Assembly: GCA_035569435.1 (NCBI GenBank)
Contig: DATMNB010000209.1
Coordinates: 1 to 33,313 of the forward strand
Source: DASRDS01 sp035569435
GTDB lineage: Bacteria > Gemmatimonadota > Gemmatimonadetes > Gemmatimonadales > Gemmatimonadaceae
Direction: 5' to 3'
DNA length: 33,313 bases
A program made the position numbers and the translations under genes. The notes under the pieces are model-generated. The model saw only the letters and a program-made list of their open reading frames with translations. It searched no databases and was not told the DNA's origin. Positions 1-8,517 of the stretch are shown here, piece by piece (position 1 is the stretch's first letter; each line of letters begins with the position of its first letter).

Positions 1-753
1 GCGTTCCGCAGCCCGAGCCCGCTCCTCGACCCGCTCCCAGATGCCCCGATCAAACTCCGGCCACCGCATACACCCAAACCCCCGCCCGAGCCCCGGCGCC
101 TTCCCTCGCGCCATCAACGCGGCCTCGATCGGAATCGTTCCAGCCCCGCAGAGCGGGTCCAGCAATGGCGTCCCCGTATCCCACGCACTCCCCATGATCG
201 CTGCCGCCGCCAACGTCTCTCGGAGCGGCGCCTTCGCCGTGGCCAACCGGTACCCACGCCGATGCAGCAACTCGCCCGAGCTGTCCACGCTCACCGTGCA
301 CACGTCGCGATCGAGCCGGACCATCACCAACAGCTCCCCACCGTCCTCCGAATCCTCAACCCGTACCGCCCCCGTCCGATGGATGATGGCGTCAACAACG
401 CGCTCCCCCACCGCGTCCGAGTGATACAGCTTGGACTTGTGACACGTCACCCGCACCCGCACGCCTTCACCGCGCGCGATGAACCGTTCCCACGGCAGCT
501 GCCGCGCCAACCGCTGCAACTCGGCAAACGCCAACACCCGAAACTCACCCGCGCGCACCACCACCCGACTCGCCGTCCGGAGCCACAGGTTGGCCGCATA
601 GAGCGTCTCCGCCGTCGCCGCGAACTCGACCCCGGCCGCCGTCACCGACCGCTCGACGACACCAAGCGCCCGCAACTCATCGTCGACGAGCGGCGCCACG
701 CCAGGCGCCGCAATCGCAAACGCGTCGTAGCGCAGGTCGTGGTTCAGCGCCAT
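1..753 (-). CDS. THUMP-domain RNA (guanine-N2) methyltransferase, C-terminus cut by window edge
   Basis: Read from an ATG at 751-753, this frame stays open to position 1 (251 residues seen; the C-terminal half is outside). Residues about 45-165 fit a THUMP RNA-binding domain, ending in the typical HRRGYR. After it come residues 173-183 (KAPLRETLAAA) and the SAM-binding motif DPLCGAGTIPIEA at 199-211. That order (THUMP, then DPxCGSGTxxIEA) is characteristic of the RlmL/YcbY-type and archaeal TrmN-type N2-guanine methyltransferases, which methylate rRNA or tRNA in the cytoplasm. The catalytic (N/D)PP(Y/F) motif would lie beyond the window, so the substrate cannot be judged. The ATG overlaps the end of the upstream glycosyltransferase gene by 10 bp, so the two are probably cotranscribed and translationally coupled. 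Confidence 0.88.
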   Translation of the reverse strand, partial: MALNHDLRYDAFAIAAPGVAPLVDDELRALGVVERSVTAAGVEFAATAETLYAANLWLRTASRVVVRAGEFRVLAFAELQRLARQLPWERFIARGEGVRVRVTCHKSKLYHSDAVGERVVDAIIHRTGAVRVEDSEDGGELLVMVRLDRDVCTVSVDSSGELLHRRGYRLATAKAPLRETLAAAAIMGSAWDTGTPLLDPLCGAGTIPIEAALMARGKAPGLGRGFGCMRWPEFDRGIWERVEERARAAER

Positions 754-2567
754 CGCACCACGTACTGCCCAACCGTCGTCGTCTCGGGAAACCGCTCGGT
801 GAGTGCCGCGCGCAACACCGGATCCATTGGCCCCGACACGTTGTCCGGCCGCACCGTGATCACGACTGTCGTCACGCCATGCGCGTCGATCGCCCGCAAC
901 ACCCGACTGGTCCGCCCCGTCGTGTCGTCAAACATCTCGTAGATCGTCCCCGTCGGGTTCCGATACCCCGTGAGGAAATACACCTGCGGACTATCCGGCC
1001 CCGCGTAGATGTACTCGCCCCCGCGCGCATGGTCCCGCACGACCCTGACCAGCGTCTGATACTTCTCATTGATGTCCGCCGAGACGAGCGGCCCCCCGCG
1101 CGGAATAGCGAGCGGCGCCATGCGCTCGGACATGACATCGAGTCGCACGAGGGCAAATACGAGACACCCCACCGCCACGACCACCGCACCCCGCGTCGGC
1201 GCCAACGCCAACGCCGCCAACACGACGAGCGGCGCCACAAACCAGTAGTACTGATCGAGCGCATACGGGAACTGTACGAGGGCACCCGTCGCCATCACGG
1301 CAACGATCAACGCCACGGCGCGCGCGTCAATCGCCGTTCGCCGCCGCGCCAATGCGATGACCCCGACCACCGCCAGCAGCGGAATCAACCCATGCACCGC
1401 ATCGCGCACGAGTCGCGACACGACATGCGCCGGCGTGCGCAGCGCCGGGTCGGCCCACGGCTGCAGCACCCCCGACACTGTCACGACAGCCAACGCCACC
1501 ACCGACACGAGCACACGGGCGAGCGCACCACCGGACGCTTGGCGCCCGATGAGCCCCAACCCCGCGATCAATGGCACGGCCGCCAACACACTCACCGCGG
1601 GCGGCGGCAGCATCGCGATGTGCCCGATCCGCGCCATCGGCGTGATGAAGACACCGCGCAGCAACGCGCCAACCGCCCCGCTCCGCGCGTACGGCACGAG
1701 AAACACCAACACCGGGATGGCCACACCAACCATAAACGGCCCGATGATCCCCACGAGCCGCGCCGCCCGCACCACGGGTAGCGCGCGTCGCGCCGTGTGC
1801 TCCCGCCAAATGAGTAGCGCCGACACCGCGGCCGACGGTAGCGCATACTGGACGAACGCGTCGACGCCCTGTCCCCGCACCAGCCACGCCACCGCCACCG
1901 CGTACAGCACGAGCGCGGCGTCACTGAGCAGCGTGTACCACGTGACCGTCGGACGCCCCTCCCCTGCCGCGACGCGGTCCGTCTCCTGCTCGTCAAACAC
2001 CGCGAAGAGCAAGACCGCGGCGATAAAGTAGAGCCCTACGATCTTGATAGTACATGAGAGCCCTGCAATGATCCCCGCCACCAACAACCACCGCCCGCGC
2101 CGTGTATCCACATAGCGGAGCATCGCCCCAGCCCCAGCGGTCGCGAAGAACAGGGTGAACCACGTCGGCATGCCGCGCGGGTGGTTGGGCACGCTCCAAA
2201 CCACCGCGGTCATCGTCGCCAACGATGCGGCCCACATCGCCCATGGTCCAGGCCGAGCCAGTCGCTCCGCCACGAGGAACAGCACCGGGATCCAGAGCAG
2301 CGTCGCCACGAGGAGCACGGTTCGCATCGTCTCCGCCGACACCCCCCACACGCGGAATCCCGCCGCGTCGATCACCGCGAGCCCTCCGGTGTATACATCA
2401 ACAAAGTCACGATGCGGCAGCTCCCCGTGCATGACGCGCTCGGCCGTCTCGCCGAGTTGCCCCTCGTCGACATCGTAGAACGCATCGCGATGGTGACAGA
2501 CAACGAGCACGCCCGCGGCCAGCCACGTGAGGAGCAACAGGAGATGTCGAACACGGAGTGATCGCAT
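744..2567 (-). CDS. Integral membrane glycosyltransferase, GT39/ArnT-like (GT-C fold)
   Basis: A 607-residue polytopic protein with about ten or more hydrophobic helices. The first helix (residues 7-24) is followed at once by a loop carrying DVDEGQ (residues 32-37). An acidic pair in the first periplasmic loop is the hallmark of GT-C enzymes (PMT, ArnT and relatives), which use a polyprenyl-phosphate sugar donor at the membrane. The C-terminal 100 residues look soluble (GEYIYAGPDSPQVYFLTGYRNPTG), as in other bacterial members. It likely adds a sugar to a lipid, glycan or protein at the outer face of the inner membrane; the acceptor cannot be told. It is divergent from recQ (70 bp between starts) and overlaps the RNA methyltransferase downstream. 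The ATG at 2567 begins a good membrane signal, and I see no better internal start. Confidence 0.75.
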   Translation of the reverse strand: MRSLRVRHLLLLLTWLAAGVLVVCHHRDAFYDVDEGQLGETAERVMHGELPHRDFVDVYTGGLAVIDAAGFRVWGVSAETMRTVLLVATLLWIPVLFLVAERLARPGPWAMWAASLATMTAVVWSVPNHPRGMPTWFTLFFATAGAGAMLRYVDTRRGRWLLVAGIIAGLSCTIKIVGLYFIAAVLLFAVFDEQETDRVAAGEGRPTVTWYTLLSDAALVLYAVAVAWLVRGQGVDAFVQYALPSAAVSALLIWREHTARRALPVVRAARLVGIIGPFMVGVAIPVLVFLVPYARSGAVGALLRGVFITPMARIGHIAMLPPPAVSVLAAVPLIAGLGLIGRQASGGALARVLVSVVALAVVTVSGVLQPWADPALRTPAHVVSRLVRDAVHGLIPLLAVVGVIALARRRTAIDARAVALIVAVMATGALVQFPYALDQYYWFVAPLVVLAALALAPTRGAVVVAVGCLVFALVRLDVMSERMAPLAIPRGGPLVSADINEKYQTLVRVVRDHARGGEYIYAGPDSPQVYFLTGYRNPTGTIYEMFDDTTGRTSRVLRAIDAHGVTTVVITVRPDNVSGPMDPVLRAALTERFPETTTVGQYVVRWR

Positions 2568-2637
2568 AGTGGCGCCACAAATTAAGGGCTAACTCACCCG
2601 GCTGCCCTTGACCCGCCCCTGTGGAACAGATTCTGCG

Positions 2638-4128
2638 ATGAACAGTCCCATGCCCCGATCAGCAGCCTTGGTCACCAAGGCTCGGACACTGTTGTCCGAG
2701 CAATTTGGCCATGCGGAGTTTCAGCCCGGCCAGTGGGCCGCGATCACCAATGTCATCAGCGGTCGCGACACTGTCGTGGTCATGCCAACCGGGTCTGGCA
2801 AATCTCTCATCTACCAACTCTCGGCCCTCGTCCTCCCGGGACTGACGGTCGTCATCACACCGCTCATCGCCCTCATGAAGGATCAGCATGACAAGCTGAC
2901 CGCTCAGGGCGTCGATGCGGTCGCCATGCACTCGCACCTGACCGAGCGCCAATCGCGCGAGGCACACCGGCAGATCGGCGCGGGCGAGGGGCAGATGCTC
3001 TACGTCACCCCCGAGCGCTTCAAGGATCGCGAGTTCTTCGAGCAGCTCCTCTCCCGCACCGTGAGTCTCTTCGTCGTCGACGAGGCGCATTGCGTGAGCC
3101 AGTGGGGCCACGATTTTCGCCCTGATTATCTGATGCTCGCCTCGATCGCCAACCGACTCGGCCGCCCCCCGATCCTCGCGCTCACGGCCACCGCCACCGG
3201 CGAGGTGCGCGCCGACATCGCCCGGCAGCTCGGCATGCACGACCCGTTCGTCACGGTCACCGGGTTCGCGCGGCCCAACCTGCGCTTCGAGGTGCGACGC
3301 ACCGTCAACGACGGCTCCAAGGACACCGTGCTCCACGAGATTCTCGCCGGCTCGCACGGCACCGGGATCATCTACGTCGCGACCGTGAAAGAAGCCGAGC
3401 GTCTCCACGCGATGCTCAAGGACCGGTACCGAGTCGGGCTCTATCACGGCAAGATGGCCGCGGTCGACCGGACGGCGGCGCAGGACGAGTTCATGGCCGG
3501 TCGCCTGACCGCCATGGTCGCCACCAATGCATTCGGCTTGGGGATCGACAAGCGCGACATCCGCTTCATCGTCCATTATCACTTCCCCGGCTCCATCGAG
3601 TCGTACTATCAGGAGGCCGGCCGCGCCGGTCGCGACGGGCTCCCCGCCACCTGCACGGTCCTCTACCGCGTCGAGGACCGCCGCATTCAGTCGTACTTCC
3701 TGGGCGGCAAGTATCCCGAGATCGAGGAAGCCGCCAAGGTCGCCATTGTCCTCGAGCACTACCCCAAAAAGATCCCCGTCCCCCTCGATGAGATCGCCAA
3801 CCAATCGGGCGTCCCACGCCGCAAAGCGCGCATCGTCTTCACGCTACTGAAACGCCACGGCATGGTCCGCGAACACCGCGGCGGCAGCTGGGAACGCTTG
3901 GGCGAGCGCCTGACGCAAGTCGACCTGAGCCACGACCTGACCGACTACGAGGACCGCCGCGAAAAGGATCAGGACAAGCTGCGCTCGATCATTCGCTTCT
4001 GCCAAACCGCCCAGTGTCGGACGCGCGTCATTCTCGAGTACTTTGGCGAGCCCGTGGGCCCCGAGTGGCGCTGCAACAACTGCGACGGCTGCGACGAGCT
4101 GACCGGCGCGGCAGGCGAGGCGGCCTAG
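2638..4128 (+). CDS. recQ: ATP-dependent DNA helicase RecQ
   Basis: A 3'-5' superfamily 2 DNA helicase used in recombination and fork repair. Counted from the ATG at 2638 (496 residues): Walker A TGSGKS at 51-56, motif Ia TPLIALMKDQ, the DEAH box at 148-151 followed by the RecQ signature CVSQWGHDFRPDY, motif IV TGIIYVAT, motif V ATNAFGLGIDK, and motif VI QEAGRAGRDG. The RQC zinc-binding region supplies four cysteines in FCQTAQC and RCNNCDGC near the C-terminus. The HRDC domain is absent, so this is the short RecQ form. An in-frame TTG at 2608 is possible, but it coincides with a TTGACC -35-like hexamer and adds residues without family similarity, so I prefer 2638. Transcription starts divergently from the glycosyltransferase gene. 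Confidence 0.95.
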   Translation: MNSPMPRSAALVTKARTLLSEQFGHAEFQPGQWAAITNVISGRDTVVVMPTGSGKSLIYQLSALVLPGLTVVITPLIALMKDQHDKLTAQGVDAVAMHSHLTERQSREAHRQIGAGEGQMLYVTPERFKDREFFEQLLSRTVSLFVVDEAHCVSQWGHDFRPDYLMLASIANRLGRPPILALTATATGEVRADIARQLGMHDPFVTVTGFARPNLRFEVRRTVNDGSKDTVLHEILAGSHGTGIIYVATVKEAERLHAMLKDRYRVGLYHGKMAAVDRTAAQDEFMAGRLTAMVATNAFGLGIDKRDIRFIVHYHFPGSIESYYQEAGRAGRDGLPATCTVLYRVEDRRIQSYFLGGKYPEIEEAAKVAIVLEHYPKKIPVPLDEIANQSGVPRRKARIVFTLLKRHGMVREHRGGSWERLGERLTQVDLSHDLTDYEDRREKDQDKLRSIIRFCQTAQCRTRVILEYFGEPVGPEWRCNNCDGCDELTGAAGEAA

Positions 4129-4141
4129 CCTCACACTGGAC

Positions 4142-4158
4142 GGGGCCCAAAAGGCCCC
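4142..4158 (+). terminator. Short GC hairpin after recQ (weak terminator candidate)
   Basis: GGGGCC (4142-4147) pairs with GGCCCC (4153-4158) around a CAAAA loop, 13 nt after the recQ stop. No T-run follows directly; the nearest is TTTTT at 4172-4176. It may only be a pause or 3'-end stabilising hairpin. Confidence 0.35.
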
Positions 4159-4166
4159 GGCCTGCG

Positions 4167-4172
4167 TATAGT
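4167..4172 (+). promoter_or_regulatory. Possible -10 element for mscS
   Basis: TATAGT lies 10 nt before the ATG at 4183, in a stretch with no Shine-Dalgarno sequence. A start site about 7 nt downstream would leave an almost leaderless transcript. No clear -35 is visible (that position falls in the GC hairpin). Confidence 0.35.
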
Positions 4173-4182
4173 TTTTCGGGTC

Positions 4183-5322
4183 ATGCCGCCGGTGCCGAAC
4201 ACCGACCCCCTCGACTGGGTCTTCTACCACAACACCCTCCGCGACTGGCTGATCGCGCTCGCCATCGCTGCGGGCGTGTTCGTGGCCCTCCTCTTCACTC
4301 GGCGCATCGTCAGCCAACGGATCGAGAGCGCCGCCCGCCGCCGCGCCACCAACGGCGACAGCAGCCTCGCCCGTTCGATCCGCCATACCGGCCTCTTCTT
4401 CCTCGCGGCCCTCGCCCTCAGCCTGGGCTCCCAGAGCCTGACCTTCCCGCCCAAGGTCGACCGCGCCATCGTCGTCCTCACCCAGATCCTCGTCGCCCTC
4501 CAGATCGGCATCTGGATCAGCGACCTCGTGGGCTACTTCCTTCACCGCTACTCGTCGCGCCGCGCCCAATTCGGCGACGTCACGAGCCCCACGACCCTCG
4601 CCGCCCTCGGCGTCCTGGCACGCGTCTGCCTCTGGGCGATCCTCGCCCTGATCACGCTCGACAACCTGGGCGTCCACATCCAGACGCTGGTCGCCGGACT
4701 CGGGATCAGCGGCATCGCCGTCGCCCTCGCCGTCCAGAACGTCCTGGGCGATGCCTTCGCCGCCGCGGCGATCATCACCGATAAACCCTTTGTCGTCGGC
4801 GACACCATCACCGTCGACACCTTCACCGGCACCGTCGAGTACATCGGCCTCAAGACGACCCGCCTCCGCAGCATCACGGGCGAGCAGATCATCTTCTCCA
4901 ACGCCGACCTCCTCAAGAGCCGCGTCCGCAACTGGAAGCGGATGAACGAGCGCGGCGTCTACCTCGTGACCAAGGTCGGCTACGAGACGCCGCGCGCCGT
5001 CGTCGCCACGATCCCCGCCATGATGCGCGAGATCGTCCAGAACCAGCCCCGCGTCCGCTTCGCCCGCTCCCACATCCGGGCCCTCGCCGACACCGCGATC
5101 GAGATCGAGACGCTCTACTTTGTGCTGTCGGGCGACATGGACGTCTTCATGGATACGCAACAAGCGATCGCCCTCGGCACGCTCAATCGCTTTGGCGACG
5201 CCGGCGTCGTCATCGCCACGCCCCTGCACACGATCGTCATGCGGCCGGACAAGAACTGGAACGCCGCCACCAACTCGGACAACGGCGCGCAGGCCGCTAC
5301 GCCATCACCCCAAGTCTCGTAA
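4183..5322 (+). CDS. MscS-family mechanosensitive ion channel
   Basis: A 379-residue inner-membrane protein. There are four hydrophobic segments, at about residues 18-38, 67-85, 92-114 and 144-162. They are followed by the pore-lining helix and MscS beta-domain entrance, GISGIAVALAVQNVLGDAFA (about 171-190), and then TDKPFVVGDTI. The following FSNADLLKSRVRNWKRM matches the conserved upper cytoplasmic vestibule. The family opens under membrane tension and releases solutes on osmotic downshock. The extra N-terminal helices place it among the medium-sized MscS homologues (E. coli MscS has 286 residues). The ATG at 4183 is the only good start. Its end overlaps the convergent glycosyltransferase by 26 bp. 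Confidence 0.9.
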   Translation: MPPVPNTDPLDWVFYHNTLRDWLIALAIAAGVFVALLFTRRIVSQRIESAARRRATNGDSSLARSIRHTGLFFLAALALSLGSQSLTFPPKVDRAIVVLTQILVALQIGIWISDLVGYFLHRYSSRRAQFGDVTSPTTLAALGVLARVCLWAILALITLDNLGVHIQTLVAGLGISGIAVALAVQNVLGDAFAAAAIITDKPFVVGDTITVDTFTGTVEYIGLKTTRLRSITGEQIIFSNADLLKSRVRNWKRMNERGVYLVTKVGYETPRAVVATIPAMMREIVQNQPRVRFARSHIRALADTAIEIETLYFVLSGDMDVFMDTQQAIALGTLNRFGDAGVVIATPLHTIVMRPDKNWNAATNSDNGAQAATPSPQVS

Positions 5323-6514
5323 TGATCTCCGCCGCCACGTCGGCACCGTGCTCCGCCCGCAACGTGGCCCCGATCGCCGCCGCCCGCGCCCGCATCCGCT
5401 GATCGTGGGCCGCGCGTCGCATCGCCGCCGCTAGCCACTCGCTCGTCAACCCGCGCCGCGACATCGGCGTGGGCCCCGCCCCAAGCGCCGCGACGCGCCC
5501 AGCCCAGTACGGCTGGTCAAAGCCGAGCGGCACCACGATCGACGGCGTCCCTCCACGGAGCGCCGCTCCCGTCGTCCCCGCTCCACCGTGGTGCACGACC
5601 GCCATCGTCCGCGGAAACAACCACTCGTGCGGACACTCGTCCATCACCAACACCGTGTCGTGCAACACCCCGACGCCGAGCGCGCCCCACCCGCCCAACA
5701 GAATCCCCCGCTGGCCACTCTTCCCGAGCGCGTCCATCGCGACCGTCGTCAGACGCTCGGCACTTTGCGGCGTCATGCTTCCAAACCCGATCGCCACCGG
5801 GGGCGGCCCCGAGGCCAGAAAATCCGTCAGCACCGCCGGCGGCTGCCACCCGGGCTCAGGCCCGAGCACCCAGTAGCCGGTCACCGCGACATCGGCCGGC
5901 CAATCGTCCGGCCGCGGCACGACGGTCGGACTGAACCCGTACACCGCGGGCACGTTCGTCACACGGCCCACCCCCCACGCGCTGAGCTGCGCGCCAAACA
6001 TCCGCCACAGGAGCCACCCAATCATGTCATAGGTGCTCTCATTGAACCGGCGCCCGAGCCCCAACGTCTGCGGCACCTGCATCATCGGGAACACCCCCGT
6101 GCGGTGGATCGGCTGCAAGAAGGCCGCGACCGATGGCAGCCCAAGCATCTGACACGGCACGGCCACCGGCGAGTAGATGACGAGATCCGCGCCCTTCGTC
6201 ACCGTCCGAAAATCCGCCAACATCGCATCGACCAACGGCCGCACCTGACTCAAGAGATCGCGCATCGCGGCGATCAGATGCCGGTGACGCCCGGACCCCA
6301 GCCACTGATCCGCCGCCGCCGCCCCCAGAATCCCGCGCGGATCCCCGGCCACGGGCGCGAACCTCAACCCCCGCGTCGCGACAAACCCCCGAAACGTCTC
6401 ATGCGTCGCGATGGTCACGCAGTGACCTCGCTCGGCGAGCGCGAGCCCGAGCGCGACATGCGGCTGCACGTCGCCGCGCGTCCCCACGGTGACGATCGTT
6501 ATATTTGACGGCAT
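5297..6514 (-). CDS. Glycosyltransferase family 28/1, UDP-glucuronosyl/sterol-glucosyltransferase-like
   Basis: A 405-residue GT-B enzyme. The N-terminus has the TVGTRGDVQPHVALGLAL motif of this family right after the start, and the C-terminal domain carries the donor-binding signature (PHEWLFPR, then HHGGAGTTGAALRGGTPSIV and PLGFDQPYWAGRV). Relatives transfer a sugar from a nucleotide sugar to lipids, sterols or antibiotics. The acceptor is unknown here. An upstream in-frame extension to 6676 exists but is Arg/Ser-rich and lies antisense to sufE, so I start at the ATG 6512-6514, two residues before the first beta strand. That ATG overlaps the divergent sufE ATG through a shared CATG. Confidence 0.88.
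   Translation of the reverse strand: MPSNITIVTVGTRGDVQPHVALGLALAERGHCVTIATHETFRGFVATRGLRFAPVAGDPRGILGAAAADQWLGSGRHRHLIAAMRDLLSQVRPLVDAMLADFRTVTKGADLVIYSPVAVPCQMLGLPSVAAFLQPIHRTGVFPMMQVPQTLGLGRRFNESTYDMIGWLLWRMFGAQLSAWGVGRVTNVPAVYGFSPTVVPRPDDWPADVAVTGYWVLGPEPGWQPPAVLTDFLASGPPPVAIGFGSMTPQSAERLTTVAMDALGKSGQRGILLGGWGALGVGVLHDTVLVMDECPHEWLFPRTMAVVHHGGAGTTGAALRGGTPSIVVPLGFDQPYWAGRVAALGAGPTPMSRRGLTSEWLAAAMRRAAHDQRMRARAAAIGATLRAEHGADVAAEIITRLGVMA
6500..6505 (+). promoter_or_regulatory. -10 element for a leaderless sufE transcript
   Basis: TATATT ends exactly 7 nt before the sufE ATG at 6513, placing the expected transcription start on or next to the A of ATG. No Shine-Dalgarno sequence precedes the ATG. 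The element lies inside the first codons of the divergent glycosyltransferase gene. Confidence 0.5.
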
Positions 6515-6962
6515 GGATGATAGAGTCGCCGAACGGACGCCACCCGCCATCGAGCGGGTCCTGGAACGCTTTCGCTCACTGGCACGAGACGAGAAAATGC
6601 AGGCCCTCGTCCAGTGGTCGCGCAAGCTCGAGCCGGTCCCCCAGCGCCTGCTCGATCTGGATCGCGCCGAGTTCACGGTGCCCGAGTGTCAGACCCGCGT
6701 GGATCTGTTTCCGGAAGTCCACGACGGACGGCTCCATTTCTACGCGGACCTCAACGCCAAGCAGTCACCCACGATTGCCGCCGTCCTCGCCATCCTCTTC
6801 TCGGCCATCAACGACCAGCCCCCCGAGGTCGCCCAGGCCATTCCGTCGGACTTCGTGCGCCACCTCATGGCCGACATGGGCCTGAGCAGCCGCGAGATCG
6901 GACTCAATGCCATGGTGGGTCGCATCAGACGATACGCCGCCACGCAGGCCAAGGCTGCCTGA
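6513..6962 (+). CDS. sufE: SufE-family cysteine desulfurase activator
   Basis: A 149-residue cytoplasmic protein of the SufE/NifU-like sulfur acceptor family. SufE takes persulfide sulfur from SufS and passes it to the scaffold for Fe-S cluster assembly. The acceptor cysteine sits at residue 59 in VPECQTRV, the position of the VxGCQS motif. The C-terminal GLSSREIGLNAMVGRIRR is a family landmark. A GTG at 6489 could extend it by eight residues. I prefer the ATG at 6513 because the family begins near there and a -10 hexamer is 7 nt upstream. The next gene, for a CDGSH protein, follows after 2 nt, so the two Fe-S related genes form one operon. sufS and sufBCD are not in this window. Confidence 0.9.
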   Translation: MDDRVAERTPPAIERVLERFRSLARDEKMQALVQWSRKLEPVPQRLLDLDRAEFTVPECQTRVDLFPEVHDGRLHFYADLNAKQSPTIAAVLAILFSAINDQPPEVAQAIPSDFVRHLMADMGLSSREIGLNAMVGRIRRYAATQAKAA

Positions 6963-6964
6963 CG

Positions 6965-7234
6965 ATGCCCATCACGATCAAGGTGCGCGACAACGGTCCG
7001 TATGTGATCAGCAATGACGACGCCGCCCAGGTGATCATCACGGATGCCGCCGGCAACGTGCTGACCCATCCCAACCCGAAACCCGGCAAGGGCATCGCCC
7101 TCTGTCGCTGCGGCGCGTCGGTCACCAAGCCGTTCTGCGATGGCACGCACACCCGGATCGGCTTCATGGCGGCAGAGGCGGCCGTCAAGCAAGAGCAGGC
7201 GCAGGAACAGGCGCAGGAACAGACCAAGCCCTGA
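6965..7234 (+). CDS. CDGSH-type iron-sulfur protein (mitoNEET-like)
   Basis: An 89-residue protein with one CDGSH zinc-finger-like motif, CRCGASVTKPFCDGTH. The presumed [2Fe-2S] ligands are Cys47, Cys49, Cys58 and His62 (3Cys:1His). The family holds labile redox-active clusters and may take part in cluster transfer. The C-terminus is a Gln/Glu-rich tail of EQAQ repeats (about residues 75-87), probably disordered. The ATG at 6965 lies 2 nt after the sufE stop, and its own TGA overlaps the ATG of plsC. The coupling to sufE supports a role in Fe-S supply; that is inference from position. A longer open frame upstream runs inside sufE and is not coding. Confidence 0.88.
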   Translation: MPITIKVRDNGPYVISNDDAAQVIITDAAGNVLTHPNPKPGKGIALCRCGASVTKPFCDGTHTRIGFMAAEAAVKQEQAQEQAQEQTKP

Positions 7235-7995
7235 TGGGATCACGGCTCGTCAACGCGTGGGTCTGGACGGTCACCGTGCTGACCGTCCTTTTTGGTTTTT
7301 TCTATGTTAGTCTTGTCTTCCTTTTGACAGCCCCGTTTGACCCCGGCCGCTATGCCGCCGGACGGGCCTTTCGCCAGCTCGCGATGCTCGTCACGACGCT
7401 CAACCCCTATTGGCGGTTTGAGTTCTCGGGCATCCGCATCCGCGATCCACGGCGCCCCTACGTCGCGGTGTCCAACCACGAGTCGTACGCCGACATCTTT
7501 CTCATCTCCCACCTCCCGTGGGAGATGAAGTGGCTGGCCAAGACCACGATCTTCAAGATCCCCGTCATGGGCTGGATGATGCGCATGGCCGGCGACGTGC
7601 CGATCGTGCGCGGCGACCGCGAGAGCGGGATGCAGGCCCTCGCCGCCTGCCGGGATCGGCTGGCCAAGCGGGTCTCCGTCATGATCTTCCCCGAAGGCAC
7701 GCGCTCGCCGACCGAGGAGATGCTCCCGTTCAAGGACGGCGCCTTTCGCATCGCCATCGAGACGGGCGCGCCGATCCTCCCGATCGCCGTGGCCGGGACC
7801 CGCTATGCCATGGCCAAAGGGAGCTTTGAGTTCCGCCCGGCGCATGCCCTGTGTCGGGTGCTCGAGCCCATTGAGACCGCCGGCCTGACCGAGGCCGACG
7901 TGCCGGCGCTCCGCGATCAGGTGCGCGCGGTGATCGAAGCGGCCCGCGATACGCTCCGTGAGGAGCTGGGGCTGCTCGAGACGGTCAGCGCGTAA
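7234..7995 (+). CDS. plsC: 1-acyl-sn-glycerol-3-phosphate acyltransferase (PlsC/LPLAT family)
   Basis: A 253-residue membrane-associated acyltransferase that should convert lysophosphatidic acid to phosphatidic acid. There is an N-terminal hydrophobic segment at residues 8-33. The catalytic box NHESYAD (NHx4D) is at 81-87, the substrate-binding FPEGTR at 152-157, and a later block is APILPIAVAGT. All four LPLAT motif regions appear intact. The ATG (7234-7236) overlaps the CDGSH gene stop by one base, so it is translated from the sufE operon message. The 3' end overlaps the convergent gene by 11 bp. Confidence 0.92.
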   Translation: MGSRLVNAWVWTVTVLTVLFGFFYVSLVFLLTAPFDPGRYAAGRAFRQLAMLVTTLNPYWRFEFSGIRIRDPRRPYVAVSNHESYADIFLISHLPWEMKWLAKTTIFKIPVMGWMMRMAGDVPIVRGDRESGMQALAACRDRLAKRVSVMIFPEGTRSPTEEMLPFKDGAFRIAIETGAPILPIAVAGTRYAMAKGSFEFRPAHALCRVLEPIETAGLTEADVPALRDQVRAVIEAARDTLREELGLLETVSA

Positions 7996-8509
7996 CTCGC
8001 GCCTCGGTCAGGCGCGCCTCCGGAATCAGCGCCGCGTGCCACGACGCGGCCGCATCCGTCTCGAACCGCTCCGCCCATTCCCCCACCGTGGCCACCGTCG
8101 GGTCGAACACCCGCGTCGCCCCCGTCACCGCCCCCGACTCGGCCAGCTGCGCGAACGCATCGCGCGCCACCGACCGTACCGCGCCGGTCTCGTCGCGATA
8201 GTACACCCGCCCGCCCCCAACGAGCGACGCCCCCAGCTGGCGCTGCAACTGCTGGAGCGTCCGAAACAGCCCGTCGATCGAGCACCCCGAGGCGTACGCG
8301 TCGGTCTGGTCGACCCCAATCGCCAGAAACCGCCCCTCGCGCCACGCGCGCGCGCAGGTGAGCGGTTGGCCATGGGCGCGCCACTCGTTCAGGTATTCGT
8401 CGACAGTCCCCAGCAATAGCTCGGCTTGCTCCCCGGCCAGCGGCTGGTCGCTGGCAAACACCCAGACCCGCGCACTGGCAGGCAGGGTCTCGAACGGCAC
8501 GGCAGGCAT
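7985..8509 (-). CDS. Conserved protein often mislabelled 'ABC transporter ATPase' (no P-loop)
   Basis: A 174-residue soluble protein. The N-terminal half (PFETLPASARVWVF, EWRAHGQPL, ASGCSIDGLFRTLQQLQRQL) matches a widespread small family in Bacteroidota and relatives that databases frequently call ABC transporter ATPase. No Walker A or B motif can be seen, so that name should not be used. The conserved Cys-Ser-Ile-Asp (in ASGCSID) is the best candidate functional site. The last 60 residues are less conserved. The ATG at 8509 is preceded by TATTAT with an 8-nt gap and no Shine-Dalgarno sequence. Function unknown. Confidence 0.72.
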   Translation of the reverse strand: MPAVPFETLPASARVWVFASDQPLAGEQAELLLGTVDEYLNEWRAHGQPLTCARAWREGRFLAIGVDQTDAYASGCSIDGLFRTLQQLQRQLGASLVGGGRVYYRDETGAVRSVARDAFAQLAESGAVTGATRVFDPTVATVGEWAERFETDAAASWHAALIPEARLTEARVTR

Positions 8510-8517
8510 GCCCTAAG

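Noticed and set aside
2608..2637. TTG start for recQ ten codons upstream
   Set aside because: The TTG is part of a TTGACC -35-like hexamer and the added residues have no RecQ similarity; the ATG at 2638 precedes the conserved start.
3844..5229. 461-codon open frame antisense to the mscS-type gene and recQ end
   Set aside because: Spans two certain plus-strand genes; composition typical of a shadow frame.
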